Assembly: GCA_047631555.1 (NCBI GenBank)
Contig: JBLHZY010000002.1
Coordinates: 682,001-746,000, forward strand
DNA from: JBLHZY01 sp047631555
Lineage (GTDB): Bacteria; Pseudomonadota; Alphaproteobacteria; Rhodobacterales; Rhodobacteraceae
Length of the DNA stretch: 64,000 bases
Direction: 5' to 3'
How positions within the stretch are numbered: position 1 is the stretch's first letter; each line of letters opens with the position of its first letter. A program made the translations under genes and the position numbers. This document shows, piece by piece, positions 1 to 7,424 of the stretch. The notes under the pieces are model-generated. The model ran no database searches. It saw nothing but the letters and a program-made list of their open reading frames with translations, and was not told where the DNA came from.

Positions 1-1491
1 GGCCCGGCCATGGACAGCGCGCAAATTCTGATGAATACCGCGATCTCAAAGCGCGCCTATCAGCATTGCCCCGGCCTGCGCAAAGCCTACCATGAGATGG
101 CGCAATTTGCCTGCGCGCGCCGCCCCAATCTTGCGCGCACCCAAAGCGAAAAGCAGATGGAGGCGATGCTGCGCGCGCATTTGCTCGGCGAGCCTAGCGA
201 TGCCGCGCCCCAGCCTGAAAGCGACAAATCTTATATCCCGCTTGCGCCCCTGCCGATTTGGCTGCGCTTTGCACGGCCCTCATCGGGCAGCAGCGGCTCT
301 GAAGAGCAATCCGCCAGCAAAGCCAATGCGCCCTCGGCCCCGACCACCAACCGCAAGCTTGGCGAGCGGCGCGATCTGGATGAAACGCGGCGCAGCGATA
401 GCTTCATCATTCACCGCTTTGAATCGATCCTCTCATGGGTTGAATCGATGAATATCAACCGCTCGGTTGACGATGATGATGACGAAAACGCCGCCAAAGC
501 CGCAGACGATCAGGATCAGATAACCCTGACCCGCCATGATCGCAAAGCCGCCACGCGCCTGCGCTTGCATCTTGATCTTTCTCCAAGCGACGCCGAGCAT
601 GAAAAGCTTGCGGGCATCCATACCTATCCCGAATGGAACCATCGCTCGCGCAGCTATATGGAGGATCACTGCCGCGTTCTCGAAGCGCCGATCGCGCCTG
701 ATGGCTCCGAGACTTTCCGCGCCGATCCGCGCCATATCCGTGCGGTGCAGAGGCAATTCGAGGCCCTGCGCCCGCGTCGCATCCTGCGCCCGCGTCAGAT
801 CGATGGCAGCGAGCTCGACCTTGAAGCGGTGATCTGCAATCAGGCCGATATACTTGCCACCGGGCGCGGTTCTGATCGGCTCTGGCAAGATGCGCGCCAG
901 ATTGAGCGCGATCTTGCGGTTGCCTTCCTTATTGATACCTCTCGCTCGACCGAGGCCGCCATCGGCGATACCTCCGTTATTGACGTTTCGCGCGCGGCCA
1001 TGTCTGCGCTTGCGGCGGGGATTGATGCGGCGGGGGATCGTTTTGGCATCTGGGGCTTTTCTTCGCTCAAGCGGGATCGGGTTTTCCTCTCTCAGGTCAA
1101 AACGTTTGACGATCCGATGGAGGCCCGCATCCATGACAATATCGCAGCGCTTAAGCCGGGCCACTATACCCGCCTAGGGGCCGCCATCCGCCATGTCACC
1201 GGCGAGCTTGCCAAGGAAACGGCTGCGCGCAAGCTCTTGATCGTGCTCACCGATGGCAAGCCAAACGACCTTGATCACTATGAAGGCCAGCACGGCATCG
1301 AGGATAGCCATATGGCCGTTCGCGAGGCGCGTCGCGCCGGGCTTTCTTTGCATGGGGTCATTATTGATGAGGACGGCCAAGACTGGTTTGCCCGCATCTT
1401 TGGGCGTGGTGGCTTTACCCTTCTTCCCGATCCCGAGCGCCTGCTTCGCGCCCTTCCAGATATTTATCGCAGCCTTACACAGGAGAGTTGA
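1..1491 (+). CDS. norD: NorD, nitric oxide reductase activation protein (5' end cut by window)
   Basis: VWA-domain protein of the NorD family, needed to activate or assemble the membrane nitric oxide reductase NorCB together with the AAA ATPase NorQ. The frame is open from base 1, and the first ATG (base 10) gives 493 residues, shorter than the roughly 600 usual for NorD, so the start probably lies upstream of the window. An acidic DDDDDE stretch lies near residue 155. A VWA domain follows, with the MIDAS motif DTSRST near residue 308 and LTDGKPND near residue 415. Two small membrane genes and nnrS follow within a few bases, consistent with the 3' end of a nor cluster. The product is cytoplasmic and has no signal peptide. 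Confidence 0.88.
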   Translation, partial: GPAMDSAQILMNTAISKRAYQHCPGLRKAYHEMAQFACARRPNLARTQSEKQMEAMLRAHLLGEPSDAAPQPESDKSYIPLAPLPIWLRFARPSSGSSGSEEQSASKANAPSAPTTNRKLGERRDLDETRRSDSFIIHRFESILSWVESMNINRSVDDDDDENAAKAADDQDQITLTRHDRKAATRLRLHLDLSPSDAEHEKLAGIHTYPEWNHRSRSYMEDHCRVLEAPIAPDGSETFRADPRHIRAVQRQFEALRPRRILRPRQIDGSELDLEAVICNQADILATGRGSDRLWQDARQIERDLAVAFLIDTSRSTEAAIGDTSVIDVSRAAMSALAAGIDAAGDRFGIWGFSSLKRDRVFLSQVKTFDDPMEARIHDNIAALKPGHYTRLGAAIRHVTGELAKETAARKLLIVLTDGKPNDLDHYEGQHGIEDSHMAVREARRAGLSLHGVIIDEDGQDWFARIFGRGGFTLLPDPERLLRALPDIYRSLTQES

Positions 1492-1492
1492 T

Positions 1493-1666
1493 ATGCGTTT
1501 TCTCACACCCCTTTTTCTCATTATCGCCACGTCCGCATCGGCCGCCGGCTTTGAGCGCCCCATCCCGCAGGCCCAGTCGGCCACGGCAGAGCTATGGTTT
1601 GGCATCGCAAGTGTTGCGCTTTTTGCCGCCCTTATGGTTGTTGCGCGGGTGGTTGCAAAACGATGA
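1493..1666 (+). CDS. Small membrane protein in nor cluster
   Basis: Encodes 57 residues. The N-terminus MRFLTPLFLIIATSASA looks like a signal peptide or first membrane segment, and a second hydrophobic stretch lies near residues 33-52, ending in Lys-Arg. The start is chosen because an AGGAG Shine-Dalgarno (1480-1485) sits just ahead of the ATG, and the ATG follows the norD stop by one base. The stop overlaps the next start (ATGA at 1663-1666), which suggests translational coupling. Position and size recall the small NorF-like proteins of other nor operons, but I cannot assign it to that family from sequence alone. Confidence 0.7.
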   Translation: MRFLTPLFLIIATSASAAGFERPIPQAQSATAELWFGIASVALFAALMVVARVVAKR

Positions 1667-1908
1667 AAACGCGCTGGCCGCCCCTGAGGATCACGCTTGT
1701 GCTCTTCCCGTTTGGTTGGGGCGCGATGGCCGTTAATGTGTTCTTTGCGTCGCTGATTGGAAGCTGGCTTGGCGGGCCCGTTGCCTCGACACCGGTCGCG
1801 CTTGCGCTTGGTGCGCTAATTGCCATTCCAACCACCTACATGTTTGCAAAACACATCCGTCACCTCATGGATGAAGCTGATGCCGCCGCCGCGCGCGCAG
1901 AAAGCTGA
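1663..1908 (+). CDS. Small two-helix membrane protein in nor cluster
   Basis: Encodes 81 residues beginning MKTRWPPLRITLVLFPFGWG. Two hydrophobic segments (about residues 8-30 and 40-62) are followed by a charged, Ala-rich cytoplasmic tail. The start is set by the ATGA overlap with the preceding gene, not by the longer upstream frame. It lies between the 57-residue gene and nnrS, so it is probably cotranscribed with norD. The function is unknown. It may serve NO reductase assembly, but that rests on location only. Confidence 0.7.
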   Translation: MKTRWPPLRITLVLFPFGWGAMAVNVFFASLIGSWLGGPVASTPVALALGALIAIPTTYMFAKHIRHLMDEADAAAARAES

Positions 1909-1919
1909 AAGGATAAACG

Positions 1920-3116
1920 ATGGCAACCAGTTCCGCCGAGCAGATGCGCCAATGGCAGGGTCATGCGCTGTTTAGCTACGGCTTTCGTCCTTTCTTTTTG
2001 TTCGGGGCGATCTGGGCCGGATTTGCGATGGTGCTTTGGGTGCTGGCGCTCTCGGGTGCGATAGAATTGCCAACGCGGCTTGATCCGGTCAGTTGGCATG
2101 CGCATGCCTTTTTGTTTGGCTATCTAAGCGCAGTGATTGCGGGCTTCTTGCTTACGGCGGTGCCAAACTGGACCGGGCGATTGCCGGTTGTTGGGCGCTC
2201 TTTGATTGGGCTGTTTGGGCTTTGGCTCTTGGGGCGGGGGGCAATCCTCTTTTCGGCGGCGCTGCCATTCTGGCTTGTCGGCGTGTTAGAGCTGGCCTTT
2301 CCGCTTGTGTTGGGCCTGATGATCCTGCGTGAAATTATTGCCGGGAAGAATTGGAAAAATCTCGTTGTGCTGGTGATGCTCGGGGTCTTTACCCTTGCGG
2401 ATGCGCTCTTTTTGATCGAAGCGGCGCAGGGCGGGAATGCAGCGCAAGGGATCGGCTTTCGGCTTGGGCTTGGGACGATCTTGATGATGATCTCGCTGAT
2501 CGGTGGGCGGATTGTGCCCTCATTCACGCGCAACTGGTTTGCCCGTGAAAAGATCGATGCACGGCCCGCCCCACCGATGCAGCGCTTTGACAAGGCGGTT
2601 CTGATTGCCTCGGCGCTTGGCCTGTTGCTCTGGGTTTTTGTTCCGATGCAGGTGATTACGGCGCTCGCGCTCTCTTGTGTTGGTGGATTGCATCTCGCGC
2701 GGCTGGTCCGCTGGAAAGGGCAACTGACGCTTTCTGATCCGCTGGTCGCCATTTTGCATATCAGCTACCTGCTCGTGCCGCTTGGCGCCATCGCGATGAG
2801 TTTTGCCATCCTTGCGCCCGATACGCTTTCAATCGCCGCTGCCCAGCATCTTTGGATGGCGGGCGCCTTTGGCGGAATGACGCTTTCGGTGATGACCCGC
2901 GCAAGCCTTGGCCACTCTGGGCGGCCGCTCAAAGCTGGGGCGGGGACCAAGGTCATCTATGCTGCGATCCTTGCCGCCACGGCTGCACGCTTTATTGCCG
3001 GGATTTGGCCATCAACGGCGCTTTATGATCTTACGGCTGCGCTCTGGTGCCTCGCGTTTTTTGGCTTTGCAGTTGTCTATGGGCCGATGCTTTGGGTTGC
3101 GAAAACCAAACCGTAG
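1920..3116 (+). CDS. nnrS: NnrS family heme-copper membrane protein
   Basis: Encodes 398 residues with about 12 hydrophobic segments and the N-terminal FRPFFL motif (near residue 22) typical of NnrS. NnrS is a polytopic inner-membrane heme and copper protein. It is found with denitrification genes and helps cells resist nitric oxide and nitrosative stress. An AAGG Shine-Dalgarno precedes the ATG, 11 bases after the previous stop, so the gene looks like part of the nor transcription unit. Length matches the family. The exact biochemical activity of NnrS is unsettled. Confidence 0.9.
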   Translation: MATSSAEQMRQWQGHALFSYGFRPFFLFGAIWAGFAMVLWVLALSGAIELPTRLDPVSWHAHAFLFGYLSAVIAGFLLTAVPNWTGRLPVVGRSLIGLFGLWLLGRGAILFSAALPFWLVGVLELAFPLVLGLMILREIIAGKNWKNLVVLVMLGVFTLADALFLIEAAQGGNAAQGIGFRLGLGTILMMISLIGGRIVPSFTRNWFAREKIDARPAPPMQRFDKAVLIASALGLLLWVFVPMQVITALALSCVGGLHLARLVRWKGQLTLSDPLVAILHISYLLVPLGAIAMSFAILAPDTLSIAAAQHLWMAGAFGGMTLSVMTRASLGHSGRPLKAGAGTKVIYAAILAATAARFIAGIWPSTALYDLTAALWCLAFFGFAVVYGPMLWVAKTKP

Positions 3117-3156
3117 TTGTGGATCCTTCGGATATGAGCGCGCCCGGTTTGGGACA

Positions 3157-3210
3157 ATAGTTAGGCATTGACCTAACTATCTGAATGCGGTTACTTAGGC
3201 TCATGCCTAA
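3157..3210 (+). promoter_or_regulatory. Two dyads and candidate promoter upstream of arsR-type gene
   Basis: ATAGTTAGG (3157-3165) and CCTAACTAT (3172-3180) form a perfect 9-bp inverted repeat with a 6-bp spacer. A second dyad, TTAGGC-TCAT-GCCTAA, lies at 3195-3210. Both share a TTAGGC...CCTAA core, as expected for a winged-helix dimer site. A possible -35 TTGACC (3168-3173) and a weak -10 TTACTT (3191-3196) are 17 bp apart. They would start transcription near the ATG at 3203, within the second dyad. The arrangement is an inferred autoregulatory operator; the dyads themselves are seen directly. Confidence 0.6.
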
Positions 3211-3547
3211 CCAAACACAGCCCATTGAACAGACTTTCATCGCGCTCTCGGATCCTACGCGGCGCGCTGTGGTTCAAGCGCTTAGCCAAGGATCGGCGAC
3301 TGTCTCGCAACTGGCGCGCCCGTTCGACATGGCGCTGCCGTCCTTCACGCAGCATCTTGGGGTGCTTGAAAACGCGGGCCTTATCGTCTCGAAACGAGAG
3401 GGGCGGAGCCGTGTCTGTTCTCTAAACCCGGCCGCCTTGCGGGAAGCAGAGGATTGGATGGCCGCGTATCGCCAGCAATGGGAAAGCCGTATGGACCGTT
3501 TTGAGGCGCACTTGGAAACCGTAAAGAAAGCCAAATCAAATGACTGA
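3203..3547 (+). CDS. ArsR/SmtB-family winged-helix repressor
   Basis: Encodes 114 residues from the ATG at 3203; an alternative ATG at 3185 adds six residues. The profile DPTRRAVVQALS ... VSQLARPFDMALPSFTQHLGVLENAGLI is the ArsR winged-helix fold (about residues 14-75). No metal-binding Cys pair is visible, so this is the non-metal, autorepressor type commonly paired with AHSA1 proteins. The 3' end overlaps the next gene by 8 bp, so the two are cotranslated. There is no convincing Shine-Dalgarno, and the ATG at 3203 may be leaderless. Confidence 0.88.
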   Translation: MPNQTQPIEQTFIALSDPTRRAVVQALSQGSATVSQLARPFDMALPSFTQHLGVLENAGLIVSKREGRSRVCSLNPAALREAEDWMAAYRQQWESRMDRFEAHLETVKKAKSND

Positions 3548-4058
3548 GCTTACCCAAAATTCCGGCTCGCTTTGGGCGTCTTGGCCCTTGGACAGAGAGG
3601 TTGTTATTGCGCGCGTCGTTGATGCAGATCGCAAGACGGCATTTGAGGCATGGAGCGATCCGGCGCAGATTGTGCAATGGTTTGGACCTGACGGCTTTGG
3701 CATCGAAACGCATGAGATTGATATTCGCGCGGGCGGCGTTTGGCGATTTGACATGGTTGCCCCAGACGGGACCCGCTTTTCAAACCGCATGCGGTTCTTG
3801 CGCATTGAAGCGCCAAAACAGATCGAAATTGATCACGGCAAAGATATCGACAACGATCCAGATCGCTTTCGGCTTTTGCTGACGTTCGATGAACAGGACA
3901 ATAGAAAAACGGTTGTCACCTTGCGCCAGATGCACCCGACGCCAGAGCGCCGCGCCATTGTCATTGGGTTTGGGGCGGTTGAATTTGGCGGCCAGACCTT
4001 GAACAAACTCGCAAGTCATGTAGCCGCGATCACCCGCTTGGCGGGGCCAAAAACCTAA
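3540..4058 (+). CDS. AHSA1/SRPBCC domain protein
   Basis: Encodes 172 residues with an SRPBCC (START-like) fold of the AHSA1/CalC type: FEAWSDPAQIVQWFGPDGF near residues 36-55, GGVWRFDMVAPDG near 65-77, and a C-terminal amphipathic helix. These small soluble proteins form a hydrophobic cavity that binds lipids or other small hydrophobic ligands. Pairing with an ArsR regulator in an overlapping operon is a recurrent arrangement. No substrate can be inferred. Confidence 0.85.
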   Translation: MTELTQNSGSLWASWPLDREVVIARVVDADRKTAFEAWSDPAQIVQWFGPDGFGIETHEIDIRAGGVWRFDMVAPDGTRFSNRMRFLRIEAPKQIEIDHGKDIDNDPDRFRLLLTFDEQDNRKTVVTLRQMHPTPERRAIVIGFGAVEFGGQTLNKLASHVAAITRLAGPKT

Positions 4059-4100
4059 CCGCTATGCAACCAATTCATTTAGACTTAGAGCGTCAATGAT

Positions 4101-5048
4101 CTAGGTATGTTGTGCTAAAATATCCGATGGGGTCACGCCGAAACGCGCCTTGAACAGGCTGCTGAAATGCGAAGAGCTGTTGAAACCGTTGGCAAAGGCG
4201 ATCTGGGTGATCTGTATGTTCTGATTGGCGCTGAGCAAATCGCTGTAGGCGCGATCGAGGCGGCGCTGCCACATCCAATCGGAGGCCGAGATATCCTCTT
4301 CCTCAAACAAGCGGTGCAGGTAGCGCAGCGAGATTTCGTTGTCGCGGGCAATTCTGGCAAGGGTCAGGAGCGGATCGCCGAGATTGTTTTCGATATAGCG
4401 CTTGATCAAGTTGAGGCGCGCGGCGCGCAGGGATGTTTGCTCGGAGTGCGTACAAATCTCTGAGGTTTTTGTTGCCAGAGCCGTAAGCGCGAGCAATTGA
4501 TCGCCCAAACTCGCGCGGGTGGCTGCATCCATCCGATGCGATTCGGCCCTTAATACGCGGCAGAAATCGACCAAAAGCCGCCCGGCTCCCGTCCCCGATG
4601 AAATCGCCGTTGTGAGCGGCAAATCGGCCCCGTCAAAAGCCGTTGCCAAAGCGTCGCGAGGAATTTCCAGGAAGCTTGCATCCGTCACGCCGATACAATC
4701 CAGCGCATAGGGTTCTGAGGCATAGTAAAGCCCGGTTACGGCGGCATTGGTACATAGCTCTTGATTGCGCTGGATAACGCCGATTGTGCCGCGGTTAAGG
4801 ATTTGTAAATAATAGCAATCTTTCTCTACATGGGAGATCTGGCGCTTGTTGCGGGTGACCCTTTGCGGGGCGCCGCTTGTTTGGGAAAGATTGATTTCGC
4901 CAAAGGTCGTTTGCTTGATCTGGCCTGTGTAATAATCCGGATCATCAATCGCGACATCGACGGTTACGTAGTTGCCGCAGAGCGCTTCGCGCCAAGCTGA
5001 TGCGCGTTTGGCAGGCGCTATCGCTGCTGTATCAAATACGACCTCCAT
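4101..5048 (-). CDS. AraC-family transcriptional regulator
   Basis: Encodes 315 residues from the ATG at 5048, which follows a GGGAGG Shine-Dalgarno; a TTG at 5060 would extend it slightly. The N-terminal half resembles the AraC_binding_2-type effector domain. The C-terminal ~100 residues hold the double HTH (LARIARDNEISLRYLHRLFEE and ITQIAFANGFNSSSHFSSLF). It is divergent from the sugar-type ABC transporter operon starting at 5277 and is its most likely local regulator. That regulatory link is inferred from position. The ligand is unknown. Confidence 0.87.
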   Translation of the reverse strand: MEVVFDTAAIAPAKRASAWREALCGNYVTVDVAIDDPDYYTGQIKQTTFGEINLSQTSGAPQRVTRNKRQISHVEKDCYYLQILNRGTIGVIQRNQELCTNAAVTGLYYASEPYALDCIGVTDASFLEIPRDALATAFDGADLPLTTAISSGTGAGRLLVDFCRVLRAESHRMDAATRASLGDQLLALTALATKTSEICTHSEQTSLRAARLNLIKRYIENNLGDPLLTLARIARDNEISLRYLHRLFEEEDISASDWMWQRRLDRAYSDLLSANQNIQITQIAFANGFNSSSHFSSLFKARFGVTPSDILAQHT

Positions 5049-5276
5049 GAGCCCTCCCAAGCCTATGCGCGCTGATTGTTTTGATCGGCGCGAGTATTCC
5101 TATGCGAAATATAATTTCACAAAATCCCTATTCTGGGAAGCTTTGTGCGCTCTGGTGATAGGCCAGTGCGCGCTCATGAAAGACAGAGCGCAGGCAATCT
5201 TCGATCCTACCCGTCACGTCAGGGATGCAAACCCAAGGCGGAGGGGCTGCTGGGGAGGCAGCTGGGAGGAGAAAAA
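5049..5276. promoter_or_regulatory. Divergent regulatory region between araC-type gene and ABC operon
   Basis: This 228-bp gap should hold both divergent promoters. An AT-rich inverted repeat, GAAAT-ATA-ATTTC, lies at 5106-5118. A strong GGGAGGA Shine-Dalgarno (5264-5270) fixes the permease start at 5277 instead of the longer upstream frame. I could not assign -35/-10 boxes with confidence. Confidence 0.4.
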
Positions 5277-6254
5277 ATGCACAAAGGTTTTGGCGGCTTC
5301 TCGCAAGAGAAGATCGTATTTCTAATCGCGCTTGCGCTGTTTGTGACGTTCAGCGTGATCACCAGCGGCTTTCTACAGAGCAACAACATCCTGCAACTCG
5401 TGCGCAACGTTTCGGTTTTGGGCATTTTGGGCGTTGCGATGGCGATTGTCGTGATTGGGCGGGGCATTGATCTTGCGATTGTCTCTATCATGGCGATGGC
5501 GACGGCTTGGTCGTTGCAGCTGATGACGGATGGCTCCTCGATGGGCTATGCGATCGCTATTGGCTTGGTCTTTTCGCTCGCGGTTGGGCTGCTCAACGGC
5601 TTCTTGATCGCCTTCGTTGAAATCCCGCCGCTGTTTGCCTCGCTCGCGGTTGGGACGCTGACATATGGTGCGATCCGCTTGGCGGTGATCCAGCTTGAGG
5701 TCGTCTATCTGCCGCCCGAGGCTGAGGGGCTGGTTTGGCTTGGGTCGGGCTCGCTGTTTGGCATCCCGGTTCCGGTGATTGCCTTTGCGCTGGCTTGTTT
5801 GCTTGGGCATCTGTTCTTGGTCAAAACGCGGCGCGGGCGCTTTATCTATTCCATCGGCGATAATCCTTTGGCGGCGCGTATTTCGGGCGTTCCGGTGCGC
5901 CCAACGATCATGATCCAATATGCGATCTCGGCGATGATCGGCTATGGCGCGGGGCTGATTACGGCGGCGTCGGTTTCGGGGATGAATACGCGCGTTGCGC
6001 TTTCCAACCTCGTTTATGATGTGATCCTTGTTGTGGTGATCGGCGGCATCGGCCTTTCCGGCGGGCGCGGCGGCATTCGCAATGTGATCGTGGGCACGCT
6101 TTTGATCGGCATCCTGATCAACGGCATGACCATCCTCAACGTTCAATACACAACCCAGAATATCGTCAAATCGGGGCTGCTTTTGGCGGCGATCCTGTTT
6201 GATAGCTTGCTCAATCCGCGCGACGAGCAAACCGCGCAGCAAGGCGATATCTGA
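5277..6254 (+). CDS. Ribose-type ABC transporter permease
   Basis: Encodes 325 residues beginning MHKGFGGFSQEKIVFLIALAL. It is a BPD_transp_2 (RbsC-like) permease with 8-10 hydrophobic segments. The family motif GRGIDLAIVSIMAMA lies near residue 62 and GVPVRPTIMIQYAISAMIGYGAG near residue 205. It would form the membrane channel with the permease encoded at 7425 and be driven by the tandem ATPase at 10609. It is the first gene of the operon. The substrate class (a sugar, polyol or sugar acid) is inferred from family only. Confidence 0.9.
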   Translation: MHKGFGGFSQEKIVFLIALALFVTFSVITSGFLQSNNILQLVRNVSVLGILGVAMAIVVIGRGIDLAIVSIMAMATAWSLQLMTDGSSMGYAIAIGLVFSLAVGLLNGFLIAFVEIPPLFASLAVGTLTYGAIRLAVIQLEVVYLPPEAEGLVWLGSGSLFGIPVPVIAFALACLLGHLFLVKTRRGRFIYSIGDNPLAARISGVPVRPTIMIQYAISAMIGYGAGLITAASVSGMNTRVALSNLVYDVILVVVIGGIGLSGGRGGIRNVIVGTLLIGILINGMTILNVQYTTQNIVKSGLLLAAILFDSLLNPRDEQTAQQGDI

Positions 6255-6336
6255 TCCGACTTTCCAACCAAACGGGCAAAAGCCCGCAGACCAAATTCGG
6301 GCAAAGACCCGGTAAAATCAACTAGGAGGAGTTACT

Positions 6337-7335
6337 ATGAAATACCTATCCAAAGCCCTTGTGGCCGCTCTTGCGATGGCCAGCACCTTTGGCATGGCCG
6401 CTCATGCCGACGGGATCGATGATCCATCGCGCGCGGCCTATTACGATTTCTACAAAGGCAAAACGGTTGCTTTTGTCCCTGCTGCGATGGGGTTTGACCT
6501 CACCGAGGGCTGGGCGAAAATGATGAAGCGCGAAGCGGACAAGCTTGGCATGAACTTCGTGATCCGCGATCCAAACTGGTCGACCGATGCAGGCGCTCAG
6601 GCAATCACAGCGCTGATTTCAGAGAAGCCCGATGTGATGGTTGTTCACAATCCGGATGTGCAATCCTACGCGCGCCTTTTGCGCAAAGCAGAGCAGGCCG
6701 GGATCAAGGTTTTGCAGGTGAACATGAAGTCTAGCTATGCCACGGATGCCTATGTTGGCGCGGACTGGACCGGGATTGGCGAGCAACAAGCAGAGGCAGC
6801 CGTTGCACTTTGCGGCGAAGGGACATCCAAGAAAATCCAGATCGTTCAAGGGGTTCTGACGGCAGCGGCCTCGGCCTATACGATGAAGGGCGTTGAGAAT
6901 ATCCTCTCGCAGCACCCGGAAATTGAAGTTGTTTCAAATCAGGCCGCTGACTGGGACGCCACAAAGGCGCGCAATGTCACGGCGACGGTTTTGCAGCAAC
7001 ATCCAGATCTTTGCGCCTCAATTGGCTTTTGGGATGTGATGGATACGGGCACAGCAGCGGCGCTTAAAGAGGCGGACAAGGTTGATGTGCATCTGATCAC
7101 ATCGGGCGGCGGCGCGCAGATGGCGTGTGACAATGTTGAAACGGGCTTGTTTGATGTGGTTGTGTCCTATGACGTGCCCGCACAGGGCAATGATCTCAAC
7201 ACAATGATCCGCACGCTTATGCAAGACGAGCATAAAGCCGGCGAGACCAAAGTGACGCTTTATAGCCCTACCAAAACGATCACCAAAGAAACCATGCACG
7301 GGGGCTCCTGCTGGAACCTCGATCTGCTTGAGTAA
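6337..7335 (+). CDS. Periplasmic sugar-type substrate-binding protein
   Basis: Encodes 332 residues with a Sec signal peptide (MKYLSKALVAALAMASTFG, probable cleavage after AAHA near residue 24). The rest is a type I periplasmic-binding fold (Peripla_BP_4, RbsB-like) with PDVMVVHNPDVQSYARLLRKA near residue 95. Four Cys residues are present in the mature part, at about residues 156, 226, 265 and 328. That is more than usual for RbsB and could form periplasmic disulfides. A GGAGG Shine-Dalgarno precedes the start. It should deliver ligand to the two permeases encoded in this operon. Confidence 0.92.
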   Translation: MKYLSKALVAALAMASTFGMAAHADGIDDPSRAAYYDFYKGKTVAFVPAAMGFDLTEGWAKMMKREADKLGMNFVIRDPNWSTDAGAQAITALISEKPDVMVVHNPDVQSYARLLRKAEQAGIKVLQVNMKSSYATDAYVGADWTGIGEQQAEAAVALCGEGTSKKIQIVQGVLTAAASAYTMKGVENILSQHPEIEVVSNQAADWDATKARNVTATVLQQHPDLCASIGFWDVMDTGTAAALKEADKVDVHLITSGGGAQMACDNVETGLFDVVVSYDVPAQGNDLNTMIRTLMQDEHKAGETKVTLYSPTKTITKETMHGGSCWNLDLLE

Positions 7336-7344
7336 CGCCTCGCT

Positions 7345-7372
7345 GTGGCGGTCCTCTTCTCTGGGCCGCCGC
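7345..7372 (+). other. Mid-operon hairpin after binding-protein gene
   Basis: A 10-bp stem with G-U pairs (GGCGGTCC at 7347-7354 against GGGCCGCC at 7363-7370, extended by two pairs outside) closes an 8-base TCTTCTCT loop. No T-run follows. Such hairpins after binding-protein genes commonly protect the upstream message from 3' decay and lower expression of downstream genes. That role is inferred here. Confidence 0.5.
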
Positions 7373-7424
7373 AGAACCCTTGGCGCATTTGCGCTTTACC
7401 GTTTCTTTGAACAAGGCAAGATTG

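Noticed and set aside
7380..7424. Earlier start for the permease-propeller fusion
   Set aside because: No Shine-Dalgarno at 7380; the ATG at 7425 has a purine-rich AAGGCAAG ahead of it and matches the usual permease start.
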